Part shown: positions 14,788 to 22,510 of the stretch, in pieces
Layout of the letters: each line of letters begins with the position of its first letter
How positions within the stretch are numbered: the first letter of the stretch is position 1
From: Oscillospiraceae bacterium
Lineage (GTDB): Bacteria; Bacillota; Clostridia; Oscillospirales; Ruminococcaceae
Direction of reading: 5' to 3'
DNA length: 64,000 nucleotides
NCBI GenBank assembly: GCA_003531585.1
Contig: DQFX01000059.1
Coordinates: 1-64,000, forward strand
Position numbers and translations under genes: made by a program
Notes under the pieces: model-generated
Database searches by the model: none
What the model saw: the letters and a program-made list of their open reading frames with translations, nothing else
What the model was told of the DNA's origin: nothing

Positions 14788-16614
14788 GTGTTGAATCCGA
14801 ATATCGACTATCTGCGCGACAAGGCGAACCGCCTGTCCCTCAGCCCCGGCGTGTATCTCATGAAAGATAAGACCGGGAAGATAATCTACGTCGGAAAGGC
14901 GAAGGCGCTCAAAAACCGCGTGACCTCCTACTTCCGGCACGATTCCAACCACAACGCCAAGACCCTGAAGCTTATCGACAATATCGCGGATTTCGACTTT
15001 ATCGTCTGCCCGAGCGAGCTTGACGCACTGGTGCTGGAATGCAGCCTTATAAAGCTCCACAAGCCGAAATATAACATACTGCTCAAGGACGACAAGGGCT
15101 ACAACTACATCAAGATAAGCAAAGGAGCTTACCCGCGGATATCCTACGCGCTGAACACAAACGACCCGAACGCGGATTACCTCGGACCGTTCACAAGCGG
15201 CTTCACAGTTAAGCAGGCGGTGGAGGAGGTCAACACCATTTTCATGCTGCCTACCTGTAACCGCAGGTTCCCCATGGATATCGGCAAGGAGCGTCCCTGC
15301 CTTAACATGCATATCAAGAAATGCATGGGCGTTTGCCGTGGTAAGATATCCTCCGAGGAGTACAAGAAGATAATCGATGAGGCTCTCGAGTACCTTAAAA
15401 CAGGCAGTCAGAAATCAGTTGATCAGCTCACGGAGGAAATGAACGAAGCCGCAGAAAACCTGGAATTCGAGAAGGCGGCGAAGCTCCGCGACCGTATCCA
15501 GGCGATAGCAAGGCTCAAGAATTCACAGAAGATATTCGACTATAAAACCGAGGATTACGACATAGTTGCGCTCGCGCAGAACGTCAGCCTTGCGAGTATC
15601 GCGGCGGTGAAGTACCGCGGCGGAAGGCTGGTCGACAAGGAAAATTTCTTCATCGGCGACGAGTACGACCCCGGTGAGATGCGGCGGGATTTCCTGCTGA
15701 GCTACTATCCCGACCGCGACGATATCCCGAAGGAGATCTACATCGACGAGGAATTCGACGATATGGAGCTTGTGACTCAGCTGCTGCGGGAAAAGGCGGG
15801 GCACGCTGTCAAATTCGTGGTTCCGCAGCGCGGAAACGGACTGTCGCAGATAGTGCTCGCGAAGAACAACGCCAGCGAGTACCTGGCGCTGAGGGTCGGA
15901 AGAACTGCAAAGGAAATAAACGCGCTTGAGGATCTCCGCGACCTTCTCAATCTTGAGAAGATACCGCTCATCATCGAAAGTTATGATATGTCGAACTTCG
16001 GCGAGACCGGGCGTGTCGGCGGCATGATAGTCTACCGCAACGGCAGACCTTTCAAGCCGGGCTACCGCAGGTTCAACATCAAGGACGTGGTTGGAATAAA
16101 CGACTACGCCAGCATGCAGGAGGTGCTCCGGCGCCGCATGCAGCGCTACCTGGACGGCGACGAGAATTTCGCTCCGCTGCCGGATCTGATACTGTTGGAC
16201 GGCGGTCAGGGACATGTCGCGGCGGTATCGCAGGTTTTCGACGAAATGGGGATAAACGTTCCGCTTTTCGGGCTTGTCAAGGACAGCAAGCACCGCACCC
16301 GCGCCATCGCAAAAGAGGGCGGGGAGATACAGATAAGCGCAAACAAGCCGCTTTTCAAGCTGCTCACAAATATACAGGACGAGGTGCACCGCTACTCCAT
16401 CAACTTCCAGCGTGTGAAGCATAAGCAAAAGACCTACGAGCTTGAGCTGACCGAGGTTCCCGGAATAGGGCAGGCTAAGGCGCAGGCGCTGATGAAGGCG
16501 TTCAAGACAAAGCAGGATATGAAAAATGCCACGCCGGAGGAACTCCGCGCGGCGGCTAAGATAGGCGAGGAAAAGGCTCAGGAGCTGTATAGGTTCATTC
16601 AGGAGCGTTTCTGA
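14788..16614 (+). CDS. uvrC: Excinuclease ABC subunit C
   Basis: About 608 residues, the nuclease that cuts both sides of a lesion in nucleotide excision repair with UvrA and UvrB. It has an N-terminal GIY-YIG domain (SPGVYLMKDKTGKIIYVGKA), a UvrB-interacting UVR motif (LTEEMNEAAENLEFEKAAKLRDRI, about 210-235), an RNase-H-like endonuclease domain with SYDMSNFGE and LILLDGGQGH, and C-terminal helix-hairpin-helix motifs (VPGIGQAKAQALMKAF). The frame extends upstream to an ATG at 14686, but that start would precede the promoter. A GTG (14788) or adjacent TTG (14791), behind CTGGGGGG, is preferred. First gene of the operon. Confidence 0.95.
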   Translation: MLNPNIDYLRDKANRLSLSPGVYLMKDKTGKIIYVGKAKALKNRVTSYFRHDSNHNAKTLKLIDNIADFDFIVCPSELDALVLECSLIKLHKPKYNILLKDDKGYNYIKISKGAYPRISYALNTNDPNADYLGPFTSGFTVKQAVEEVNTIFMLPTCNRRFPMDIGKERPCLNMHIKKCMGVCRGKISSEEYKKIIDEALEYLKTGSQKSVDQLTEEMNEAAENLEFEKAAKLRDRIQAIARLKNSQKIFDYKTEDYDIVALAQNVSLASIAAVKYRGGRLVDKENFFIGDEYDPGEMRRDFLLSYYPDRDDIPKEIYIDEEFDDMELVTQLLREKAGHAVKFVVPQRGNGLSQIVLAKNNASEYLALRVGRTAKEINALEDLRDLLNLEKIPLIIESYDMSNFGETGRVGGMIVYRNGRPFKPGYRRFNIKDVVGINDYASMQEVLRRRMQRYLDGDENFAPLPDLILLDGGQGHVAAVSQVFDEMGINVPLFGLVKDSKHRTRAIAKEGGEIQISANKPLFKLLTNIQDEVHRYSINFQRVKHKQKTYELELTEVPGIGQAKAQALMKAFKTKQDMKNATPEELRAAAKIGEEKAQELYRFIQERF

Positions 16615-16640
16615 GCGAAAAAGACATACAGGAGTGACAT

Positions 16641-17219
16641 ATGAGAGTAATTACCGGAACAGCGCGTGGACGTAAGCTTGTCACCGTTGAGGGCACCGAG
16701 GTAGTCAGACCCACCACCGACGGAGTGAAGGAAGCTATTTTCAGCGCTATTCAATTTGAGATAGAGGGAAGAACAGTGCTCGACCTGTTCGCAGGAAGCG
16801 GGCAGCTTGGAATAGAGGCGCTCAGCCGCGGCGCGAAGGAAGCGTACTTTATCGACAGCGCGGCGGTTTCCATCAAGGCGGTTCGCGAGAATCTGAAGTC
16901 CACCGGGCTGGAGGCGAACGCGCGGGTAGTGAACATGCCGTTTTCGGCGTTCCTGAAAAGCACCCGGGCGGTGTTCGACATAGCGATACTCGATCCGCCC
17001 TACAACTACAAGATAATTCAGAAGGCGCTTCCGCACCTTGTTGAAAAGGTGTCGGAGAACGGAGTTATAATCTGCGAGCACGAGAAGGAATGCGTGCTCC
17101 CGCATGATATCGGGAGATATGAGATAGTAAAGGTGCTGCGGCATTCCCGCACGTCGGTGACTATCTACCGCCCGAAGCAGACCGATGACGAGGACTCCGG
17201 AAAGGAGCCGGAAGCATGA
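16641..17219 (+). CDS. rsmD: 16S rRNA (guanine966-N2)-methyltransferase RsmD
   Basis: A 192-residue SAM-dependent methyltransferase. It has the RsmD N-terminus MRVITGTARGRKL and RPTTDGVKEAIF, the SAM-binding VLDLFAGSGQLGIEALSRGA, and the catalytic LDPPYNY. It methylates N2 of G966 in 16S rRNA during 30S assembly. AGGAGTGACAT precedes the ATG. Its stop overlaps the coaD start in ATGA, so translation is coupled. The rsmD-coaD pairing is a widespread bacterial gene order. Confidence 0.96.
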   Translation: MRVITGTARGRKLVTVEGTEVVRPTTDGVKEAIFSAIQFEIEGRTVLDLFAGSGQLGIEALSRGAKEAYFIDSAAVSIKAVRENLKSTGLEANARVVNMPFSAFLKSTRAVFDIAILDPPYNYKIIQKALPHLVEKVSENGVIICEHEKECVLPHDIGRYEIVKVLRHSRTSVTIYRPKQTDDEDSGKEPEA

Positions 17220-17767
17220 AAACAGCGATATACCCAGGCAGCTTCGACCCGGTGACTAACGGACATCTCGATATAATCCAGCGTGCTTCCAAGATGTTCG
17301 ACAAGCTGGTCGTCGTGGTGCTGATAAATCCGCTCAAGACCTACAGCTTCAGCATGAAGGAGCGCTGCGAGTTTCTTAAAGAAACCACTAAGGATATCCC
17401 GAATGTCGAGATAGCGAGCTTCGACGGGCTGCTTGCGGATTTTTTCAATCAGCGCAGCGACGTCGATGTTATCGTGAAGGGTCTGCGCGCTACCACGGAT
17501 TTTGAGTATGAATTCCAGATGGCGCACACTAACAAGGATCTGAACCCCCGCGCGGAAACGGTGTTTATACCCGCCAGTCTCAAGACTACGTTCGTTTCGT
17601 CGAGCATGGTAAAGCAGGTGGCGATGTTCAACGGAGATCTGAGCAAGTATGTTCCGGCGTGTATCCACGAGCAGATACGCAGCCGGCTGACGCAGGACTT
17701 CGACGCTGCAAGGGAGCTTGCAAGAACGAAATATCACGAAAAGTCAAATTCTACTGAAAGGAACTGA
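17216..17767 (+). CDS. coaD: Phosphopantetheine adenylyltransferase
   Basis: A 183-residue nucleotidyltransferase catalysing 4'-phosphopantetheine plus ATP to dephospho-CoA, the penultimate step of CoA synthesis. Signature MKTAIYPGSFDPVTNGHLDII holds the HxGH-type GHLD site. The second motif, SSSMVKQVA, is present. It is about 20 residues longer than typical (160) because of a charged C-terminal tail (FDAARELARTKYHEK). It overlaps rsmD by 4 nt and is followed 5 bp later by the coiled-coil gene. Confidence 0.96.
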   Translation: MKTAIYPGSFDPVTNGHLDIIQRASKMFDKLVVVVLINPLKTYSFSMKERCEFLKETTKDIPNVEIASFDGLLADFFNQRSDVDVIVKGLRATTDFEYEFQMAHTNKDLNPRAETVFIPASLKTTFVSSSMVKQVAMFNGDLSKYVPACIHEQIRSRLTQDFDAARELARTKYHEKSNSTERN

Positions 17768-17772
17768 ATATA

Positions 17773-18288
17773 ATGGAATACAATCTTTTAGACCTTATCG
17801 CAGCCCTTGAAGAGGTAGTTAAGAAGGCGGCTCCGTTCCCCATCGGCAAGAAGAGCCTTGTGGACTGCACCGAGATAGACGAGATAGCGACTGAAATGCG
17901 CCTTGTCCTGCCACGTGAGATACAGCAGGCGCAGAACATCGTCGCGGATAAGAACCGCATAATCAGCGACGCTAAGAAGGAGGCCGAGGCGATAATCAGC
18001 AAGGCTGAGCAGCAGCGCCGCGAGCTTATCGACCAGAACTCCATACTCCAGGAAGCGCGCCGCCGCGCCACCGAGGAGATCAGCGCGGCACAGCAGCGCT
18101 CCAACCTTATCAGAAGCTCCACGCAGGATTACACTGACAAAATGCTCTCCCGCGTAGAGGAGCTGATGGTCAAGGACGTGAACGAGCTGCGTATCCTCCG
18201 CAAGACCCTCAGCACTGGCACGGAGCTTGCAAAGCCGCAGCAGCCGGCGCAGCTCCCGCAGGGTCAGCCGGTTCCGCAGAAGAAGTAA
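17773..18288 (+). CDS. Coiled-coil protein in the coaD operon (DivIVA/ATP-synthase-b-like helix)
   Basis: A 171-residue, highly charged, mostly alpha-helical protein. Residues about 55-145 form a continuous coiled coil rich in Glu, Lys, Arg and Ala (ADKNRIISDAKKEAEAIISK). The C-terminus is Gln/Pro-rich (QPAQLPQGQPVPQKK). A similar gene often follows coaD in Clostridia and is variously labelled ATPase or DivIVA-like; none of these labels is secure. No membrane segment is seen. It is the last gene of the uvrC operon and is followed by repeat element copy 2, whose hairpin probably terminates the transcript. Confidence 0.75.
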   Translation: MEYNLLDLIAALEEVVKKAAPFPIGKKSLVDCTEIDEIATEMRLVLPREIQQAQNIVADKNRIISDAKKEAEAIISKAEQQRRELIDQNSILQEARRRATEEISAAQQRSNLIRSSTQDYTDKMLSRVEELMVKDVNELRILRKTLSTGTELAKPQQPAQLPQGQPVPQKK

Positions 18289-18319
18289 TCAGGTCTGCCA
18301 GATCTGCGAATAAATCAAA

Positions 18320-18561
18320 ACCACCTTTCCGGACAGGAAAGGTGGTCAGTTTGTCGAAAAAGTAGCTTTTGCCTGCGAAGCAGGCGTTTGTAATCCGTTT
18401 TTTGCCTCGGCTCTGCCGAGGCAAAAAACACTTCTATCCCAGCAAGTGTGCGTCTTGGCGGCTTTGCCGCCAAGACGTGCGCGCGGCTGGGATGTTCGGC
18501 GGAAAAGTCCCAACGGGACTTTTTCGACGGTCTCACCACCTTTCCGGACAGGAAAGGTGGT
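18320..18561. repeat. Terminator-bracketed structured repeat element, copy 2
   Basis: Identical 27-nt hairpins (ACCACCTTTCC..GGAAAGGTGGT at 18320-18346 and 18535-18561) flank a 188-bp core. The core has inverted ends GTCGAAAAAGT / ACTTTTTCGAC and stems GCCTGC-GAA-GCAGGC, TTTTTTGCCTCGGC/GCCGAGGCAAAAAA, ATCCCAGC/GCTGGGAT enclosing CGTCTTGGCGGC/GCCGCCAAGACG, and AAAAGTCCC/GGGACTTTTT. The left hairpin is preceded by an A-run and the right one followed by TTTT, as if one bidirectional terminator had been split. It lies between convergent genes. Confidence 0.93.
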
Positions 18562-18572
18562 TTTATGCGATA

Positions 18573-19805
18573 TCAGTATCTGAAAAGTTCCCGCTCAAAG
18601 CGCTCGAGTGAATACTCGAATGCGTCCAGGCTGTCGATGTTGGTCGAGCCGTCGTCGAGCCGCACGTCCTTGTGGAGGCTCTTTTCATCCCAGACTGCGG
18701 TTTTGAGCGCTTCAATGAGGTGCGGGCATTCCGAACTGATGTGCAGCCTTCCTGCGGAGATAAGTCGGTTTACCATGTTTATCCGGGTGGAGACCGGTTT
18801 TTTCATCGCGTTCCTTACTTCCAGGCTGACTGCGCTGCGGAAGCTCTTTATCAGAAGCTGCTCCGCGCTGTCGCAGCACGCCATTTCAAGCGTGGGGAAG
18901 CGTTCGCGTTCCTGCGTTACAAAGTCCGCGAATGCGGAGATCAGGCTCTCCGCGCTGACATTCCGCTTGTCGTAATGCTCCGCCAGAACGTACACATTGC
19001 TGAATCCCGCGTCAAATCCGGTGTGGACGAACGCGCTTGCGCTCTTGTTCCCGCCGTAGTCCACGCCGATCACCGAGGTCGTCAGCGGACTTTCGGACAG
19101 CCGCTGGCGCAGTTCCTGCGGGGAGATCACGCATTTCTGCGAGAAATCCTCGTATATCCTGCCCTCGGCGGCGGTCCAGTTTCCGAGTATGAACCGGTCG
19201 TAGAACACACCAGTGTACTCGGTTTTCAATGCCCTGACGTATTCCACAGGGAGGAACGGATTGTCGTCCAGCGTGAATTTCAGGTCCAGGAGGTCGAGTG
19301 CATCGTTATCGAGGTAGTTCCGCTTGAGCCAGTGCCCGGGATTGTCCGGGTTGGTGGTCGCTATGAGCTTTGCTCTGCTGACCGAGAGCCTTGACAGAAG
19401 CATTGCGAAGAAGTCCTCCGGGAACAGCGACAGCTCGTCGCAGTAGGCGCCGTTGAGGGTCATTCCGCGTATTTTGCTTTCTGCCTGCGCGTTAGAGGCT
19501 CCCTCAAGATAGATCTTTCTGCCGAACAGCCTGCCCTCCTTCTTGCTGAGGCTGTAGGTGAAGCAGCTCCCGAACAGACCGCACATCGGCTCTAGGACGT
19601 TTCGGCGCATAGTCGTGAGAGTTTTCCCCGCCATGAGGTACGCGCCGTTTTCCGGTGCGGAGGCTACCCAGAATCCCCACATTATCATGGAGATCCAGGT
19701 CTTTCCGCTGCGGACGCTCCCTTCAAGGAGGTTGATACGCCGCAGTCCGCCGGACTTCACAAGCCCCAGTGCGGATTTCTGCTTTGGTGAAAATACGTCG
19801 GTCAT
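18573..19805 (-). CDS. Phage terminase large subunit (PBSX/Terminase_6 type), orphan
   Basis: A 410-residue packaging motor. The ATPase has Walker A GSVRSGKTW (about 29-37) and Walker B AYCDELSLF (Asp-Glu). The RNase-H-like nuclease has Asp in VIGVDYGGNKS, Asp in ACCDSAEQL and acidic residues in NIDSLDAFEY. All key residues and full length are retained, so it is not an obvious relic. The start overlaps the upstream 94-residue gene by 4 nt (ATGA). No portal, capsid, tail, integrase or lysis gene lies on either side. This could be a domesticated terminase, part of a satellite or gene-transfer system, or the last intact piece of a prophage. Confidence 0.9.
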   Translation of the reverse strand: MTDVFSPKQKSALGLVKSGGLRRINLLEGSVRSGKTWISMIMWGFWVASAPENGAYLMAGKTLTTMRRNVLEPMCGLFGSCFTYSLSKKEGRLFGRKIYLEGASNAQAESKIRGMTLNGAYCDELSLFPEDFFAMLLSRLSVSRAKLIATTNPDNPGHWLKRNYLDNDALDLLDLKFTLDDNPFLPVEYVRALKTEYTGVFYDRFILGNWTAAEGRIYEDFSQKCVISPQELRQRLSESPLTTSVIGVDYGGNKSASAFVHTGFDAGFSNVYVLAEHYDKRNVSAESLISAFADFVTQERERFPTLEMACCDSAEQLLIKSFRSAVSLEVRNAMKKPVSTRINMVNRLISAGRLHISSECPHLIEALKTAVWDEKSLHKDVRLDDGSTNIDSLDAFEYSLERFERELFRY

Positions 19806-20086
19806 TCGCCGTCCTCCGTTTCGCCGGCGCCGTCTGTCTCTCCCGGCTCGCCCATTTCAGAGTATGCGGAGATCATTGCCGCAAGCTGCGCGTTGCTGTC
19901 AGGGGAGTTTTCCTCCAGCATTTCAAACACCAGCTTGAACACCTTCGCGAGCTTTTCGAGGTCTTTTTCAGCCAGGGCGTTGATAAGTTCCTGGTCGGTG
20001 AGCTTTCGGGTGAACATTCTGCCGAATTTCATAAAAGCGGCGTTATTCTTGTCGAAGAACTCCGCCGAAGTGATTTTTTTAGCCAT
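19802..20086 (-). CDS. Small acidic protein coupled to the terminase gene
   Basis: A 94-residue protein with a basic N-terminal half (MAKKITSAEFFDKNN..RMFTRKLTDQELINALAEK), a helical middle (about 45-75) and an acidic Gly/Glu tail. It is translationally coupled to the terminase (ATGA overlap) and has a good ribosome-binding site (AAAGGAGCTGTTT). Its position is that of a small terminase subunit, but I see no clear DNA-binding helix-turn-helix and do not recognise the family. Function is unknown; the association with TerL is the only clue. Confidence 0.65.
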   Translation of the reverse strand: MAKKITSAEFFDKNNAAFMKFGRMFTRKLTDQELINALAEKDLEKLAKVFKLVFEMLEENSPDSNAQLAAMISAYSEMGEPGETDGAGETEDGE

Positions 20087-20170
20087 AAACAGCTCCTTTC
20101 TACAGGGTATATTCCTGCATGCTGATGATATCAGGAAAGGAGGTGCAAATTACTGCAAAGGAGAAAAAAC

Positions 20171-20833
20171 ATGCCATTTTCACAGCAGTCAGTTGATTTT
20201 CTGTTTGAAAACCGCCTGCACGACAGCCGCGAGTGGTTCCGCGACCACAAGCAGACCTACGCAGAGCAGGTAACGGAGCCGATGAAGCAGCTGATACTTG
20301 ACGTTGCGCCTGCCGTACTGAAGATCGACCCGCTCATCGAGATAAACCCCGCGCGTATCTCAAGGATATACCGCGACATGCGCCTTAATCCGGATTCCAT
20401 TTTCCGCGACCACATCTGGTATACGTTCAGCCGCACGCGCGAGCAGTATCATGCGCTGCCGGGATTTTATTTCTCGATAGGCGCGGGAGGGATAAGCTAC
20501 GGCTGCGGATATTACTGTGCTTCCGCTCAGTCCATGCAGAAGCTGCGCAGGCTCATTCTGGCGGGGGACGACAGCTTCAAGGAGGCTTTCCTGGCGGCGG
20601 AGAAGCTGAAGGGCTTCGAAATGTTCGGCGACCTCTACAAGCGCAGCAAGTTTCCCGACCAGCCCGAGGAGCTGCGCCGCTGGCTCGACCGTAAGAGCAT
20701 AGGGTTCTCCTTCGACGCCAGCGACCCGGAGATAATGTTCTCGGACAAGCTTTCCCAGCGCGTCGCGAGGGACTTCAAAAAGCTCGCGCCGTTCTACGAA
20801 CTCTGCATGAAGGCGGAGGCTTCTCCGGAATAA
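20171..20833 (+). CDS. DUF2461-family protein
   Basis: A 220-residue cytosolic protein of the DUF2461 family, whose function is not known. The family hallmarks are visible: N-terminal FLFENRLHDSREWFRDHKQTY, the RISRIYRDMRLNPDSIFRDH block (about 65-85), and GFYFSIGAGGISYGCGYY in the middle. The start follows GCAAAGGAGAAAAAAC. It diverges from the terminase pair and is followed by the ribU promoter. Length is typical and the gene is intact. Confidence 0.85.
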   Translation: MPFSQQSVDFLFENRLHDSREWFRDHKQTYAEQVTEPMKQLILDVAPAVLKIDPLIEINPARISRIYRDMRLNPDSIFRDHIWYTFSRTREQYHALPGFYFSIGAGGISYGCGYYCASAQSMQKLRRLILAGDDSFKEAFLAAEKLKGFEMFGDLYKRSKFPDQPEELRRWLDRKSIGFSFDASDPEIMFSDKLSQRVARDFKKLAPFYELCMKAEASPE

Positions 20834-20847
20834 TTTTCGTCCGCCTA

Positions 20848-20876
20848 TTGACAAATCCGCGCGGCGGGTATATAAT
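20848..20876 (+). promoter_or_regulatory. Promoter of the FMN-riboswitch/ribU transcript
   Basis: Perfect TTGACA-N17-TATAAT. Transcription would begin about 30 nt before the riboswitch aptamer. Confidence 0.9.
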
Positions 20877-20910
20877 GTAATTACGGCGAGGTTTCGCCGA
20901 ATACATTTTA

Positions 20911-21100
20911 TCTGTTTCGGGGCGGAGTGCAATTCTCCACCGGCGGTGAAAGTCCGCGAGCCGCATAGGCTGAACCGGTGCAATTCCGGTACCGACGGTA
21001 TAGTCCGGATGAAAGAATCAGAAAACAAATGTTGTATCGCTTCTGCGTGCATATTTGCGCCCCCTGTACAGCCATTTTGTGCGTGCAGGGGCTTTCTGTT
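20911..21100 (+). ncRNA. FMN riboswitch (RFN element) with terminator
   Basis: The aptamer (about 20911-21025) shows the RFN conserved blocks: GGGGCGGAGTGCAATTCTCC, CCGGCGGTGAAAGTCCGCGA, GAACCGGTGCAATTCCGGTA and CCGACGGTATAGTCCGGATG. The closing stem is TCTGTTT at the left and GAATCAGA at the right. A downstream hairpin, CCCCTGTAC / GTGCAGGGG (21061-21091), is followed by CTTTCTGTTT. High FMN should favour this terminator and shut off ribU. Confidence 0.95.
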
Positions 21101-21123
21101 TCCCCAGAACAATGGAGGAAAAC

Positions 21124-21756
21124 ATGAACAACACAACAACAAAAACAAAGCAGACTATCGACGTCCGCAAGCTGGTGTTTACGGCTCTGCTGAGCGCAAT
21201 GGCAGTAGTGCTGATGAAGTTCCTTGCGTTCAAGATACCGATAATGCCGGGATTTATCAGCTTTGATTTCTCAGATGTTCCGGCGGTGCTGGCTTCTTTA
21301 ACTATGGGGCCGGTCTCCGGAGTAGCGGTGTGCCTTATAAAGAATCTGGGAGGGTTCCTTCTTGCAGGCTCCATGACTGGCGGCGTCGGCGAGGTTTCGA
21401 ACTTTATTCTTGGCTGTCTGCTGGTAATCCCTGCGGGGCTTATCGCGAACAGAACAGGGCATTCCATGAAGCATGTGGTTCTGGCATGCCTTGCGGGCGC
21501 TGTATCTATGGCGCTGGTCGGCGTTGCGACCAACTATTTCATCGTATATCCGCTGTACACCGCAGTTATGCCGATGGAAGCCATCATCGGAATGTATCAG
21601 GCGATATGGTCGGGCGCTGATTCGCTCATCAAGTGTCTGGTGGTATTCAATCTGCCGTTCACTTTTGTAAAAGGACTTATCGCTGTGCTGATATCCCTGC
21701 CTCTTTATAAGAGACTGCGCCCGATATTCAGCAGCAGATCCCGCACAGAAATATAA
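21124..21756 (+). CDS. ribU: Riboflavin ECF transporter substrate-binding subunit RibU
   Basis: A 210-residue S-component that binds riboflavin in the membrane and works with the shared EcfA/EcfA'/EcfT energising module, which is not in this window. Six predicted helices are seen. The N-terminal helix carries the AxxxA-type signature LVFTALLSAMAVVLM used to dock on EcfT, and GPVSGVAVCLIKNLGGFLLAGSMTGGVGE is the family core (about 55-85). The FMN riboswitch upstream strongly supports riboflavin as substrate. I chose the ATG preceded by GGAGGAAAAC, although the frame is open further upstream inside the riboswitch terminator. Confidence 0.95.
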   Translation: MNNTTTKTKQTIDVRKLVFTALLSAMAVVLMKFLAFKIPIMPGFISFDFSDVPAVLASLTMGPVSGVAVCLIKNLGGFLLAGSMTGGVGEVSNFILGCLLVIPAGLIANRTGHSMKHVVLACLAGAVSMALVGVATNYFIVYPLYTAVMPMEAIIGMYQAIWSGADSLIKCLVVFNLPFTFVKGLIAVLISLPLYKRLRPIFSSRSRTEI

Positions 21757-21788
21757 GCCGCGTATTCCAGCGGCAAAAGGAGCAAAAA

Positions 21789-22334
21789 ATGTCGCTGAAA
21801 GGCTTTTTCGGACACCTTAGAACCATAAACCGACATCGCCACAAGGTAATTGCGCACTGCGCAAAGGCGGGGATACTCTGGCAGGGGCTTCGCCACGACC
21901 TTTCGAAATACTCGCCCACCGAGTTCATACCCGGCGTGAAGTACTTCCAGGGCACGCGCAGCCCGAATGAAGCGGAGCGTGAGCTGAACGGCTACTCCCT
22001 GGCGTGGATGCACCACAAGGGGCGCAACCGCCATCACTTCGAATACTGGATAGACGTCGACCCGGCGGAGAAGATATACAAGCCGGTCAAGATGCCGCTG
22101 CGGTTCCTTGCGGAGATGTTCTGCGACAGAGTTGCGGCAAGCAAGATATACCGCGGCGAAAAATACCGGGATTCCGACCCGCTGGATTACTTCCTGTCCA
22201 GAAAGCCTACACGTTCGATACACCCGGAGACCTCCGACATGCTTGAAAAGCTGCTTCGCATGCTGGCAGAGCAGGGGGAGGAAGCTGCGTTCGCTTATCT
22301 CAGGGAGCTGGTTAAGGCAGGTAAGGAATACTAA
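21789..22334 (+). CDS. DUF5662-family protein (catalase-like His-rich)
   Basis: A 181-residue soluble protein of the DUF5662 family. Typical stretches are HRHKVIAHCAKAGILWQGLRHDLSKYSPTEF (about 15-45), AWMHHKGRNRHHFEYWID (about 75-92) and MFCDRVAASKIYRGEKY (about 112-130). The many His, Asp and Glu residues in helices suggest a metal-dependent, HD-like hydrolase fold, but that is inference. It follows ribU by about 30 bp with AAAAGGAGCAAAAA before the ATG, so it may be co-transcribed under FMN control. A GC-rich hairpin follows. Confidence 0.8.
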   Translation: MSLKGFFGHLRTINRHRHKVIAHCAKAGILWQGLRHDLSKYSPTEFIPGVKYFQGTRSPNEAERELNGYSLAWMHHKGRNRHHFEYWIDVDPAEKIYKPVKMPLRFLAEMFCDRVAASKIYRGEKYRDSDPLDYFLSRKPTRSIHPETSDMLEKLLRMLAEQGEEAAFAYLRELVKAGKEY

Positions 22335-22357
22335 AATACTCAATGCAATAAACAAAC

Positions 22358-22400
22358 GCCCCCGGAGGCTGCCGTCTTTATCACAGCAGCGTCCGGGGGC
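22358..22400 (+). terminator. Probable terminator hairpin after the DUF5662 gene
   Basis: GCCCCCGGA / TCCGGGGGC outer stem with an inner GGCTGC/GCAGC pairing. The trailing sequence (TATATTATCC) has few consecutive Ts, so termination may be inefficient. Confidence 0.65.
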
Positions 22401-22510
22401 TATATTATCCTCATTCAAGCCTGTGGCTGACTATCCATGAAGAATTGTTTTCGATCCGCCGCCGGAGTTGTCCGGCGAACGGAAGATATATTAGGGGGAA
22501 GGAGAAAAGC

